The notes: generated by a model not told the origin, from the sequence alone. 64,000 nucleotides of DNA from Rhizomys pruinosus (GCA_009823505.1 VZQC01009601.1:1015065-1079064), one strand, 5' to 3'. Shown: positions 1-11,164, numbered from the stretch's first letter. Numbers and translations: made by a program.

Positions 1-134
1 CCCCCCTCCTCTCCCCCTCCTCCTCTCCCCCTCCTCCTCTCTCCCCCTCCTCTCTCCGTTCTCCCCCTCTCCCCCTCCCCTCCCTCTCTCCCCTCTCCCC
101 TCTCTCCTCTCCTCCCCTCTCCTCTCCTCTCCTT
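1..134. repeat. C/T-rich simple repeat
   Basis: Pure pyrimidine tract made of CCCCCTCCTCTC-like units and running off the window edge. Confidence 0.95.
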
Positions 135-228
135 TTCAAGACAAGGTCTCCCTGTAGACCAGGCTGGCCTCATATGACAGAGATCTGCCAGCCTGACTTC
201 CCTCCTGAGTACTGGGACTAAAGTCCTT
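134..228 (-). repeat. B1 SINE fragment
   Basis: Antisense B1 signature: TTCAAGACAAGGTCTCCCTGT, split as TTCAAGACAAGG and TCTCCCTGT, then AGACCAGGCTGGCCT. Diverged and partial. Confidence 0.75.
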
Positions 229-289
229 GACACAATGGTGTCAAGCTGCTTTCTGAGGTTATGGATTCAACTATTCTGTGAAAAATAAA

Positions 290-560
290 CAGATTTATAC
301 ATTATGTGGCCATTGTGCTTGGCTTCTGCCACTTAATATTTATTAGTATTTTCAAGGTTCACAGACCATGGTATATATGTATCAAAATGTCACTTTTTTA
401 TGGCTGAGTAATATTTCATTGAACTGATATGCTACGTTCAGTTTGCCCATTTGTCTGATGACAGACTTGCTTTTCAAGAGCACTGCACTCACACAGGAGC
501 TTTTTCTACATATTTCAAAACTTTCCACAAGTATACATTGTGATTATCTCATCTGATCAA
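290..560 (-). mobile_element. Old L1 fragment (L1M type), antisense
   Basis: GGCTTCTGCCACTTAATAT, TTTTCAAGGTTCA and GGCTGAGTAATATTTCATTG follow the well-known antisense 3' region of mammalian L1M elements. Highly diverged. Confidence 0.65.
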
Positions 561-869
561 AACATTCATTTCTGAAATTATAGTAATTAAGGTTATCTTA
601 ATTAGTAAGTCAGTCAAAAATATTTCCCAAGCAAGAATGAGGATAAGAGTCGAAGGAGGTGCTTCCTGAGCTGCAGGCAGGGTTAGTTCAGAAAGCAATC
701 TACGCGCATTAGTGAGGAGGAGTTTGGGTTCTACTCTAAGGATAATTCGAAGCACTGACAATACTAGAATCAACACTCTTCTCAGGCTGCACAAAAGCAG
801 AAGTGGCACAAAGGAGCTTTCAATAATCCTGAAAATACTGAAATCACACAACTTGTCTTCTCTAAACAC

Positions 870-1195
870 AGTGGAGTAAAACTAGAGATCACAGAAAATC
901 CAAAATATTTGAAATGTAAACAAAATATTCTTAAATAACCAATGAGTCATAGAAAAATAGCAAGGAAATTAGAAAATACATTGAGATGAATAGAAATGAA
1001 AATACAACATGCTGAAATGTTTAGGATACAGCAAAACCCGTCTTGAGAGAAATTTATATGACTATATTAGAGAAAAAAGATCTGAAATCAATAACTCAAC
1101 CTTCTGCTCTAAAACATTAGATAAAGAAGAACAGACTGAAGCATAATTATTACTAAAAGCTCTTAGAAATAACAAAAGAAAGAAATATGTGAGAT
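870..1195 (+). mobile_element. Old L1 ORF2 fragment
   Basis: AACTAGAGATCACAGAAAA, AACCAATGAGTCATAGA, GGAAATTAGAAAATAC and GAAAAAAGATCTGAAATC track the L1M ORF2 stretch just after the endonuclease domain, in sense orientation. It is not open. Its orientation is opposite to the L1 piece at 290-560. Confidence 0.7.
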
Positions 1196-1727
1196 ACAAA
1201 TCAATATGCAAAGTTGGTCACTTTACATAGTGTTAACAATGAATCAAAAAAGAGAAAGGATGAAGAAAATAATCCTGTGTATACAGTAATCAAAGCGACT
1301 ACCGCACTCAGGACACATGCAGTACGTGTGCACTGAAAACTAAAATCACCATTAAGATCATGTAAGTCAGATTTGGTGTGATCCCTGCTGAAACGGTGAC
1401 CTTGCTGACTGGATGCTCCGAGTACCCGAACCACAGCGAACCAGGGTGACCTGGCAACTGATGCCAAGTAAAATAAGGGGCCACCCTTGGTGGAAGTTCT
1501 AATAAGTGGTCATCAGGACCCACGGCTCAAGCAAGGCTATTTCAACTAGAAGACATTAGCAGGGTTACAGAGCTTGCTGTTCCCCTAAGGACTTGTTCTA
1601 TTTGTCTAGATCTGGGGGTTTTTGTAGGTTTTTTTTTTTCTTGATAGCTCTGCTTACCAGCATCTTGATAATGGGGAACACTGGTCAGCCAAGCTTCTAA
1701 CATCTGTACGTAGAAAGCCAGCTGTGC

Positions 1728-1949
1728 GGGCTGGAGAGATAGCCTAGCGGTTAAGAGCGCCGACTGCTCTTGCAGAGGATCCGGGTTTGATCCCCAGCAC
1801 CCACATGGCGGCCGAGAACCGTCGAAACTCCAATTCCAGGAGAACTCCAGTTCCAGGGGAATCCGACACCCTCTTCTGACCTCCGCGGCGTTGCACGACA
1901 CGGGTGCACAGACTTGCATGCAGACAGTACATTCATACACATACAGAAA
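1728..1949 (+). repeat. B2 SINE, 17-bp-duplication type
   Basis: Starts GGGCTGGAGAGATAGCCTAG and contains the tRNA-like B box GGGTTTGATCCCC. It carries the tandem 17-mers AACTCCAATTCCAGGAG and AACTCCAGTTCCAGGGG. It ends at the N at 1950 with no A-tail visible. Confidence 0.92.
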
Positions 1950-1950
1950 N
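1950..1950. other. Ambiguous base (N), likely assembly gap or join
   Basis: A single N between the 3' end of a B2 copy and a 32-bp tandem repeat. This is a likely collapsed or unresolved array edge. Confidence 0.8.
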
Positions 1951-1951
1951 A

Positions 1952-2010
1952 AGCTCTCGGGGTACAGCAGGTTCCCACGCGGGAGCTCTCGGGGTACAGC
2001 AGGTTCCCAT
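1952..2010 (+). repeat. 32-bp tandem repeat, about 1.8 copies
   Basis: The unit begins AGCTCTCGGGGTACAGCAGG and continues TTCCCACGCGGG. The second copy starts at 1984. The same unit recurs inverted at 3804-3880. Confidence 0.85.
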
Positions 2011-2194
2011 TCACAAAGCTGCAAGACTTGACCTTTCCTTCCAGAACGCTGAAGATAAAAATGTGGTGGTGGAAGCCATCTTTGAACAGTGGCTGTAAGC
2101 ATATCTTTACAAAAAAAGACAAAAAATTTTTTTTTTCATTTTTTGTTATTATTATCATTAAATATGTGCCCATTATTGTTTTTTTTTTTATTTT

Positions 2195-2436
2195 TTTTAT
2201 ATTATATTTATTTTGTATGTGTGCGAATGTACTGCCTTGCGTGTAGGTTTGTGCATCGTGTCGTGCAATGCCACGGAAGGTCGAAGAGGGTCTCGGATTC
2301 CCCTGAACTGGAGTTCTCTGGAATTGGAGTTAACAGACAGGTTTCTTAGCCGCCACATGGGTTTCTGGGGATCGAACCCAGGTCCTCTGCAAGGCAGTCG
2401 GCACTCTTAAACCGCTAGGACACTTCCTCTCCAGCC
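2195..2436 (-). repeat. B2 SINE
   Basis: Antisense B2 (TATGTGTGCGAATGTACTG ... CTCTCCAGCCCC) with a T-rich stretch at its left as the A-tail. It has several indels relative to other copies, such as a shortened duplication region. Confidence 0.88.
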
Positions 2437-2479
2437 CCGTGCCATTATTTTTGTTAATATAAAAAATAAAATTGCGCAG

Positions 2480-2640
2480 TTGGGGCGTGGTGGCGTACAC
2501 CTTTAATCGCAGCCCAGGCGAGTTCTCCTTGTGAGTTCAAGGCCAGCCTGGTCTAAAGAGTGAGCTCCCAGACAGCTGTACTAAAAAGGGAGACCCTATC
2601 TCAAAATAACCAAAAAAAAAAAAAAAAAAAAAGGAAAAAA
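2480..2640 (+). repeat. B1 SINE
   Basis: GGGCGTGGTGGCGTACACC through GGAGACCCTATCTC, then a poly-A run. Confidence 0.85.
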
Positions 2641-2649
2641 AATAAAAAT

Positions 2650-2806
2650 TGCCAGCAATGGTAGTTACACCACCTTTAATCCCAGCATCCGGGAGGGTCA
2701 GAGGCAGGCGGATCTTCCTGTACGCTGAAGCTCAAGCCTGGGTCTACAACAGTGAGTTCCAGGACAGCTGGGGCTACAAGGAGACCCTGTCCTCAAAATA
2801 AAGACA
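2650..2806 (+). repeat. B1 SINE
   Basis: GCCAGCAATGGTAGTTACACC through GGAGACCCTGTCC, split here as two landmarks. It lies directly after the previous B1. Confidence 0.82.
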
Positions 2807-2825
2807 AAACAAATAAAATTATTAA

Positions 2826-3011
2826 ATAACAGTCTGAAAGATGGCTTCAATTGATAAAAATGTTTTGCTGCCCAGTCGCTGGAAAACTGAGTTCAATCCC
2901 CAGAACCCACATTGGTTGAAGGAGAGACCACATCCCATAAACTGGCCTCTGACCTCCACACATTGTGTATAGCCGTGACAACTAGTTTCCCTGGATCCCC
3001 CAACTAATGAA
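2826..3011 (+). repeat. tRNA-derived SINE (B3/B4 type)
   Basis: GAAAGATGGCTTCAATTGAT, then GAGTTCAATCCCCAGAACCC (B box), then GACCTCCACACATTGTG, running into the purine repeat as its tail. The subfamily is uncertain. Confidence 0.6.
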
Positions 3012-3230
3012 ATAAAAATAGAGAAAGAAAGAGAAAGAGGAGAGAGAGAGAAAAAGAGAGAGAGAGAGAGAGAGAAGAAAGAAAGACAGGAAAGAAAGAA
3101 AGAAAAGAAGAAAAGAAGAAGAAAAGAAAGGAGAAGAAAGAAAAGAAAAGAAGAAAGAAGAAAGAAAGAAGAAAGAAAGAAAGAAAGAAAGAAAGAAGAA
3201 AGAAAAGAAAGAAAGAAAGACAAGAAATAG
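3012..3230. repeat. (GAAA)n / (GA)n purine microsatellite
   Basis: About 220 bp of pure purine sequence, grown from the A-tail of the SINE to its left. Long ORFs on the minus strand here (F/S/L-rich) are artefacts. Confidence 0.95.
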
Positions 3231-3767
3231 TAACACGCCCTATCCCTACACATGGAATGGCATGGCCTGCAGTTGAGAGCCCTCTGGTGTCCTTAAAGCA
3301 TTCAGTGGGCTCCATTTGTCCTGGGCTCAGCTGGCAGCCTCACCGGCAGCCCATCACCTAAAAGCAGTGTGATAACAAAATGGAGCAAGCTTGCCTGGAA
3401 GCGGTAGGGTGACGCTGTTTGCTCGAGACTAGGTACTAAATCAATGTCAGTCCTCACACTGTCTGACCACTAAAAAACCAAGGCAGCTTGGAGCCATCAG
3501 GGCTTCTACCTCGACTGCCTGGCATTTAAACACAGAGGGTCTGAACGGGAGAGCGGCACCCAAAGCAGCTGGAAAGGACGTGCGACCAAGCTCTGAAGGT
3601 CTGTGCCACAGCAGTCCTCAACACAGGAGAGGCGTTCTGCTTGTGATATGCAGTTCAAAAGAAAATTGACTGAAAACAGTTCGAGATGGAAACCCAGGCC
3701 GAGAGTATGTTTGGCAGTGTGGTCCGACAAGTTTTGCTTCATGTCGTGCGCACAGCTGGCTTTCTTT

Positions 3768-3880
3768 TTTTTTTTTTTTAATTTTTTTTTTTTTATTAAA
3801 TTACCGCGTGGGAACCTGCTGTACCCCGAGAGCTCCCGCATGGGAACCTGCTGTACCCCGAGAGCTCCCACGTGGGAGCT
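3768..3880 (-). repeat. T-runs followed by inverted 32-bp repeat, about 2.4 copies
   Basis: T-rich 3768-3803, then ACCGCGTGGGAACCTGCTGT and ACCCCGAGAGCTCCC repeated. This is the reverse complement of the unit at 1952-2010. The last copy decays into GTGGGAGCTGCTGC. Confidence 0.85.
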
Positions 3881-4983
3881 GCTGCAGTCACTCTCCTGGC
3901 TTCTACTTCACTCCTCTCTGGAAGAATCTTAACCAAAGCCGTGGTTTTGGATCAGCGCTCGAGAGACGGCAGTAAGGTATTGCTGACAGTGAACTGGATC
4001 AGAACTGTCAGAGCACTGCTGGCAATGAAGGGTTAAAGATAAGATCGTGATGCAGGTGTTTTAACTAGAACTACTGGGTGTCTGGCTAGGGTCACGCACT
4101 GTTAGTGCTCCTGAAGAACACTCTCTCCATGAGAGGTCTTCGTTGCAGCTGCTTTGATGCTTTTCCTTGTAAGTTACTGAAGCTGTTACAGCCAAATCAC
4201 TCAGTCATTTGATAGACAGTGGTCAGACCCCTCCCTTGTGCTCAGCGGCCTTGAGTAGGGGGTTGTCAATCAAGCAGCCACTTCTTTGACCTCTGATGAA
4301 CGGACCGACTACCATGATGGAAGCTAGTTGCTTTGAACACTTCATGGGTGTTCATAACTACTGCAACCCTGACTGATGCTGAAGCCAAGGACTCCCGCTC
4401 AGGAGGCCTTGTTCCAGTCATAACCGGCCCAGACAGCCTACACCAGCCCAGAGAGATGTTTCACTTTAGCTGCGATAAACCTCAGTGACCTTTCAATGAC
4501 ATTATTCATCTCTCAGCTAATCTTGCTCAGGCCAGGGCAGAGGGCTTCCCTCCATGACTTGAGCATATTTGAGGCTCATGATTGCTGGAATGAGAAGTCG
4601 TGAACAAGCACACCCCACCCCTCTTCTAGATGTTCAAATGGTTTGGTTCTCAGTCCCTCAGCTTCTCAAAGGCTTGTCTTGTGTATGTTGCTCTAGGCTG
4701 ATGGTGCAACATTAGGTCCCAATACAGAGCTATCCTGGGATGCGTGGTCCTTCACTTGTCTCCATGTGGTGGTCATCAGGGATGGAGTGAGCTAAGGTCA
4801 CAAAGCACCAACAAAGCCTGTGGCTTCAGTCAGACAGGACAGCAGCAGCAGTGAGCACTCTTCAGCAACAGGAGAGGCCGGGAGAGGCCTGGGGCAGAAA
4901 ACCCTGGAGAACTGAGACTGTGGAAGGCAGGGGGCCTGGGAAAAGTGGAGACGGTGACAGGACTGTGCAAGACTGGATGGAGG

Positions 4984-5253
4984 GGGCTGGAGAGATAGCC
5001 TAGCGGTTAAGAGCACCGACGCTCTTGCAGAGGACCCGGGTTCGATCCCCAGCACCCACATGGCGGCTAAGAACCGTCTGTAACTCCAATTCCAGGAGAA
5101 CTCCAGTTCCAGGGGAATCCGAGACCCTCTTCTGACCTCCGCGGCATTGCACGACACGGGTGCACAGACCTGCATGCAGACATTACATTGAGTACATTCA
5201 TACACATACAAAAATAATAATAAAATAATTAAAAAAAAAAAAAACCAAAAAAA
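4984..5253 (+). repeat. B2 SINE, young, 17-bp-duplication type
   Basis: Full-length B2 with A-tail, flanked by a perfect 14-bp target-site duplication AGACTGGATGGAGG (4970-4983 and 5254-5267). The 206-aa minus ORF here is B2 sequence plus flank. Confidence 0.95.
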
Positions 5254-5397
5254 AGACTGGATGGAGGAGTTGCCTAGAGCCACCACGGTTACAAACCTGA
5301 AGCTTGACAGCTCTGTAACACTAGTTGGGTGCTGGCTACTAGCACTCAGATCCCAGAGTAATAAGCCTCTGACCTGAGCATCTATGAATGCTGTCAG

Positions 5398-5500
5398 TGG
5401 CTGGGTGTGGTGGCTCATGCCTTTACTTCCAGGACGGCCTGGTCTACAAAGTAAGTTCCAGACCAGCTCTGGCTACACGGAGACCCTACCTCAAAAAGAT
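5398..5500 (+). repeat. B1 SINE, internally deleted
   Basis: GGCTGGGTGTGGTGGCTCATG joins directly to GGACGGCCTGGTCTAC; these are quoted as landmarks. It ends ACGGAGACCCTACCTC. Confidence 0.8.
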
Positions 5501-5648
5501 GGAAAACAAAAGTCATTACTCTCTGGCTTTGAAAAATTGGAGCAATAAGCCTTTAGTCTCAGGGCGTATAGTCATAAGCCTCTAGGTTTGAAAGCTCAGA
5601 GCTCCTTCTCACCTGAGCTGAGCACCTAGAGTTATAAGTATTTGGTTT

Positions 5649-5649
<1 letters not shown>

Positions 5650-5688
<39 letters not shown>
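5650..5688. repeat. (TG)n microsatellite
   Basis: TG dinucleotide run next to an antisense B2. Confidence 0.95.
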
Positions 5689-5689
<1 letters not shown>

Positions 5690-5864
5690 TGCTTGTAAGT
5701 GCACCCGGGTCATGCAATACCTGTGCAGTCAGAAGGGGGCATCAGATTCCTGTGGAATTGAAATTACAGATGGTTGTTAGCCACCATGTGGGCACTGGGA
5801 CTCGAAACTGGGTCCTCTGCAAAAGCAGCTGGTGTTCTTAACCACTGAGCCATCTCCCCAGCTC
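5688..5864 (-). repeat. B2 SINE, old
   Basis: Antisense B2 lacking the 17-bp duplication: GCAATACCTGTGCAGTCAG through CCATCTCCCCAGCTC. Confidence 0.82.
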
Positions 5865-7984
5865 TGTATCTGGCTTTGAGAACTTGGAGCAGTAAGGCTG
5901 TAGTTCTCAGGGCCCAGAGCCATATGGCCCTGAGTGTGAAAGCCCAGTCCACAAGCTTCCGGAGGAAGGGCAGCCAGCAGTTGGAAGCTGCTTCTGGCCT
6001 GTCCAGTGTCCAACCAGAGAGAGCCAATTATTTGCTGATATGCTGGCAGTGCAGGGCTAATGGAAGTGCGGAGCTTCTAATTACCCTCGTCAACACGGCT
6101 GGCTCTGCTTGCCTTCCTGGGTTACTGATCTTCTGGCTTACTAAAACTAATTTTCAAAAGTAAGCCAGAAGCCACCGAGTCTCTGCTTGCTGTGTAAGGA
6201 CGTGGGCTTGGTTCTGTCTGACAGAACTCCTGCAGCTACACAACTGGCCCCCCATGGCAGGTTCTAACAGTCTCTCAGGCAGCCAAACTCCTTGCCTTTT
6301 TGAAACACAACTCTCCTCACTGCTCTGTTCATCAGCACACAAGCATATTTGTCAAATGCGAACACCGTCTAAGACCATGAAGTCAGCTGAGGGGACCCTC
6401 ACGGCCTCAGGACAATGTGCCAGGCTCCTGCCAATGCTGTCCTATTTTTTTTTTTTCTTCAGCAGAAAAAAAAAAGACAGTATCTTCATTCATTTAAACT
6501 GCAATAAAAGTATTTTACATTTCAACTGCTAGGAAAAAAAATTAAGATTTTCGCATTTCCCTTTGAATCCAGCACAGCATATATAGTGCTTTGGGCTCTC
6601 TCTCTCTTTTTTTTTTTTTTTCTCAAAAGGACAAAAGAAAGTTAGATTGACAAGAGAAGATCATGCTCTCTGCTTTTGAAGAAGTGTGCATCCGCCAGTT
6701 CACTTCACTGAGGTGATAAAGCTAGCAGGAGCCAGCAGCCAGGGGCAGGGAGAGGCAGGCACGATGGGCCGAGGTCAGGACTGTGGACCGGGGCTGGGGA
6801 GATGCTGGCAGCATCATGAGGGCCTGGCACAGTAAGTCCTGAAGTTTAACCATGGGATGTGGACTTAAGACCACGGGAGAATCTGCGGTAGGACTGCAGG
6901 AAAGGAGGTCGAGGAAGGCAGCTTAGGGGAGGGAGAGCCAGTTTTCCTTAAAGGTGGCTCCTGGGAGGTGACAGCACTCCAGGGAATGGCCCCACACCCA
7001 GAGGTGAATGGACAGTGTGGTCAATGGGTTATAAAAAAGAATAAGGCCATGAAGTTGGGTGTGGAGGAGAGGTGGAGAGGTGGAGGCAGGTGTGGGAGGA
7101 GTTAAAGGAGCTGAGGATGAACATGACCCGATCATCGCATGAAATTATCAAGAATTAATAACCACATGAAAAATAACGAATCTTTCTAAAAATTAAAGCA
7201 TAAAAAGCTGATCTACTGAATCTTTTTTTTTTTAATTAGAGAAACTTATCTTCCACAGTCTTCCATCTTGCTTAGAGATCGTTTGGACTAGGGATCTACT
7301 TCCCACCAGTGATAAATGTTATTGTACATGGTGTGGGATGGGGAGGACAGAGAGACAGAAAGTGCTAAACCACTTCGGGGAACAGTTGTGGGACAGGGAG
7401 GTGACAGCCCTCCCTCCACAGAGGCACAGGCCTGACTTTACTTTCTTCTTTAGCACTTGCTGGATTCTAACTGTTTGGTACTTTAATTACCATAAATCCT
7501 ATAATTAACACTGAAAAAATTATAAGCCACAAAACAGCTGCGGCTGGTCTGCAGGCTTCTCTGCGCATAGAGGCAAGTTGGAAGACTCTTCCCTGCTCTT
7601 AGGGACTTCTGCTCTTTTTATTACACCACAGACCCACAAGGTCTTGCAGTGTTTATTTGCCTGGTGAAAAAATGAAGCTTTTAAACTTCTACACCAAGAA
7701 ACAAAAAAGACACCATAAAAGAAACACACTATTATGGCTTTGAACATCTGTGCTGAGGGACAGAGAGCTCAAAAATAGTTGCACTTAGATGGGCTGGAGG
7801 CAGCGTAGAGTCTGGGAGTTGGAACAAAGATGTGAAACCTGGGCTGCTGCCCTCCAGCTCCGAGTGTGGACTCTCCTTAACCCTTGGAGTGCCATGCTCT
7901 ACCACAAGCCCTTAAAAAGCTTGGCTCTGGCAAGGAAAAGGCCACATGCACACAGGCACACTCCATCCTAAGCAGCCTGTGATC

Positions 7985-8074
7985 CCAGCACTCAAAGAAC
8001 ATGGGTTCTAGGGAGTGAACTTAGACTCTCTCATTTGCAAGGCAAGAACTTTACCACTGAGCTATTTTCCTAGC
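7985..8074 (-). repeat. SINE fragment (tRNA-like part)
   Basis: GGGAGTGAACTTAGACTCTC, then AAGAACTTTACCACTGAGC, like the antisense tRNA half of a B4-type SINE. Confidence 0.5.
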
Positions 8075-8095
8075 CTAGGAGTTACCGATTTTTTT

Positions 8096-8258
8096 TTGTT
8101 GTTTGTTTTTTTTCTTGTCTTTTTGAGACAGGGTCTCCCTGTAGCCCCAGCTGTCCTGGAACTCACTCTGTAGACCAGGCTGGCCTTGAACTCACAAAGA
8201 TCTGCCTGCCTCTGCCTACCAAGTGCTAGGTTTAAAGGTGTGCACCACCAAGCTCGGG
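8096..8258 (-). repeat. B1 SINE
   Basis: T-rich tail then GAGACAGGGTCTCCCTGTAG ... TGCACCACCAAGCTCGGG. It is flanked by copies of GGAGTTACC/AGCAATTT shared with the next B1. Confidence 0.92.
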
Positions 8259-8275
8259 TGGAGTTAGCAATTTAT

Positions 8276-8438
8276 TTATTTATTTATTTATTTTTGTCTT
8301 TTCGAGACAGGGTCTCCCTGTAGCCCCAGCTGTCCTGGAACTCACTCTGTAGACCAAACTGGCCTTGAACTCACAAAGATCCACCTGCCTCTGCCTCCCA
8401 AGTGCTAGGATTAAAGGCGTGCGCCACCACGCCCGGCT
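8276..8438 (-). repeat. B1 SINE with (TTTA)n tail
   Basis: (TTTA)n then GTCTTTTCGAGACAGGG ... CGCCACCACGCCCGGC. It is followed by a third copy of the target sequence GGAGTTACCAATTTTT. Confidence 0.94.
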
Positions 8439-9039
8439 GGAGTTACCAATTTTTAAGCACATTTAAAATATTTTAGTCCTGGAGATGTTGCAGAAAATCA
8501 TCTAAAATAGAATTTTTTATACCAACACCTTTATGGGCTCTGGGTGAAAGGTGAGGCAGGGAAGGAACACAGTAATATAAAATATATATATATGTATATA
8601 TAATATACATGCAAATTTTAAAGTAGCAGAAGAAAAGGATGTCAAGACTGCTCATGAACAACTCCCTGAGGTCACCCCAGGAGAGTCAGGGGCTAAATCA
8701 CTCAGTCCCCTTGAGGGGTGACAGGAAGGTTCTGTGCCTGGACTGGGCTGTGGCTTATTTGCACACCTGTTAAAATCACTGAATAATAAGCTTAAGCAGG
8801 TGCATCCTCTCTGAGGTAAATTATTTCAGTAAAATTGAAAATCTATAGCAACAGTTAAAAATTTGCTTTCTTTCTTGTAAAGTTACAATTGTGTATCAAG
8901 GAAAGGCGTTTTTTGAATCTTTAAGAAAAGAGCTAGAATAACTTTTGGATAAAACTCTGACTACATAAAATATTTTCTCCCCGGTGGACAAAATAAACAA
9001 ACCAGTTAAAATTATGTTTTACAGACTCAAAGAGAGATA

Positions 9040-9176
9040 CACATGGTGGCTCATGCCTTTAATCCAAGTAATTGGGAGGCAGAGGCAGGCGGATCTCTGT
9101 GAGCTCAAGGCCAGCCTGGTCTACATAGTGAGTTCCAGGATAGCTGGGGGTACAGAGAGACCTTGTCATAAAAAAA
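9040..9176 (+). repeat. B1 SINE
   Basis: ACATGGTGGCTCATGCC through GAGAGACCTTGTCAT then A-run. Confidence 0.88.
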
Positions 9177-9724
9177 GGCCCCCCCAAAAGGATTCAAAGA
9201 GAGAAATTTTAAAATGAATTAACTCCTACTTGAAATTCAAGTTTCTGTTGTTAACTTTTGGTGGTAGAGGCAGGATCCTCTGAGTGCTGGGATCACAGGC
9301 ATGAAGTATGAAGTATGTCTGGACCCTTCTGAACTTTCAAATACCTTTTCTACTTTGGAGTTATTTTGGCCTAGTTTTTGTTTTTTTCTTTAAGTACAGG
9401 GACTCAATTACATGTCTGAATTTTTTCTTAATTTTTGAATTTTGAATTATTTCATTAAAAATATTCCATCTGCGTTGAACAAGTGCAGACTTCTTTTCCT
9501 TCATGCTTCCCGATACAACAGTACAGCAGCTTACATGCATTGATGTTGTATTGTAAGCTATCTAGAGACAATTCAAATCACACAGACATACCTAGATCTT
9601 AGGCATGTAAAAGACTGTGTACTCACACAAGGCCCTTGACCTCTGGGGCAGGGAGTGTGGCCCTAAAGGGATCCCTGTGGAGACTAAAGCATGATAGCGT
9701 GTTTGTATTTTTTTTGGGGGGGGG

Positions 9725-9866
9725 TATTTTTGAGACAGGGTCTCCCTTTAGTCTCAGCTGGCCTGGAACTCTTTCTGTAGACCAGGCTAGCTTTGAACTC
9801 ACAGAGATCCGCCTATCTCTGCCTCCCAAGTGCTAGGATTAAAGGCATGCGCCACCCATGCCCTAG
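9725..9866 (-). repeat. B1 SINE
   Basis: Antisense B1: TTGAGACAGGGTCTCCC through AAAGGCATGCGCCACCC. Confidence 0.9.
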
Positions 9867-9990
9867 TTAGTGTGTTTGTATTTTATAATCTCTTAAACTT
9901 GTCTCTGGGAATCCACCTGCAAAAGCAGTTTTGAGTCTGTCAGTCTGTGTCGTCAGACAGCCTCCTGCTGAATCCTGCTTCTTCTTCCTG

Positions 9991-10444
9991 GGCAGACTGA
10001 GAACTGTGAGTGGATTTCCGCGGCACCCAGGGCAGACTGAGAGCTATGAGTGGATTCCCGCGGCACCCAGGGCAGACTGAGAGCCGTGAGTGGATTCCCG
10101 CGGCACGCAGGGCAGACTGAGAGCCGTGAGTGGATTCCCGCGGCACGCAGGGCAGACTGAGAGCCGTGAGTGGATTCCCGCGGCACGCAGGGCAGACTGA
10201 GAGCCGTGAGTGGATTCCCGCGGCACGCAGGGCAGACTGAGAGCCGTGAGTGGATTCCCGCGGCACGCAGGGCAGACTGAGAGCCGTGAGTGGATTCCCG
10301 CGGCACGCAGGGCAGACTGAGAGCCGTGAGTGGATTCCCGCGGCACGCAGGGCAGACTGAGAGCCGTGAGTGGATTCCCGCGGCACGCAGGGCAGACTGA
10401 GAGCCGTGAGTGGATTCCCACAGCACACAGGGCAGACTGAGAAC
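9991..10444. repeat. 40-bp minisatellite, about 11 copies
   Basis: The landmark GGCAGACTGA recurs every 40 bp exactly from 9991 to 10431. The unit continues GAGCCGTGAGTGGATTCCCG and CGGCACGCAG. Inner copies are identical and edge copies vary. Each unit holds several CpGs and a CCGCGG. Because 40 is not a multiple of three and the antisense unit has no stop, minus-strand ORFs of 125-185 aa arise without coding meaning. Confidence 0.97.
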
Positions 10445-10818
10445 AAGCAGAACTGCAGAGCTGCGGCTCGGCTACACCCTGCTGGTACTTTCTTCATTGG
10501 TTTCTCAAATGAAATTTCTCAAGTTAAACCCCTTTCCTCAGGGAGTTGACTTAGAAATGGCCAGGAACTGAATTTAAGGCACTTAACCTGATCTCTACTA
10601 GAACTCGAGCTGTCCCCAGCTCACACCAACTGCCTGCTGAGAACAAACACTCTGATGAAAAGGCTGACCTCTGAGTCGCAGCTGTCTGCCCTCCCCCATC
10701 GGTCTGTGGATGCACTGAGCTCTCTTTTCTCCACTGCTTTGCACTCCTCTCTTTCCCCGTTCCTGGCTGCCCACAAATCGCAGTGCCATTTGTAAAAGTT
10801 GGAATGGGTCCGACAGCT

Positions 10819-10862
10819 CTTGTGTGTGTGTGTGTGTGTGGTGTGTGTGTGTGTGTGTGTGT
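10819..10862. repeat. (TG)n microsatellite
   Basis: TG run with one interruption. Confidence 0.95.
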
Positions 10863-11164
10863 TTAACGTAAACTGTACTTATTCTAAAATTCATTTAATT
10901 TAGCAATGCCCTTTAACCAACATGGACTATTTTTGTGTGATTATTTAAACCAGTGCAACGTTTTTTTTTTTTTTTTTTTTTCAGGTGCTTTAAATACCTA
11001 AAAGAGACTAGAGATAAGAGCCAAGAGGTGGATGTGCTGTGCCCTGGGTAGTGACCAAACCCTTCTCAAGAGCTGGTTCCCTCGGTGCGCACAGGCAAAC
11101 AAGGCCCTCAAAATCAGTTCCACTGTGTGGTTTAGATAAGACATCTAACGTTCCTGCTTTTCCA

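Noticed and set aside
1728..1949. tRNA genes at the B2 copies
   Set aside because: A and B boxes are the pol III promoter of B2 SINEs. No full cloverleaf or tRNA 3' end is present.
4798..5418. 206-codon minus ORF
   Set aside because: Mostly B2 SINE sequence (the C-T-R-V-V-Q-C-type peptide recurs at every B2) plus unique flank. No splice or homology support.
9940..10497. 125-185-codon minus ORFs
   Set aside because: Products of the 40-bp minisatellite. The same peptide appears in every frame.
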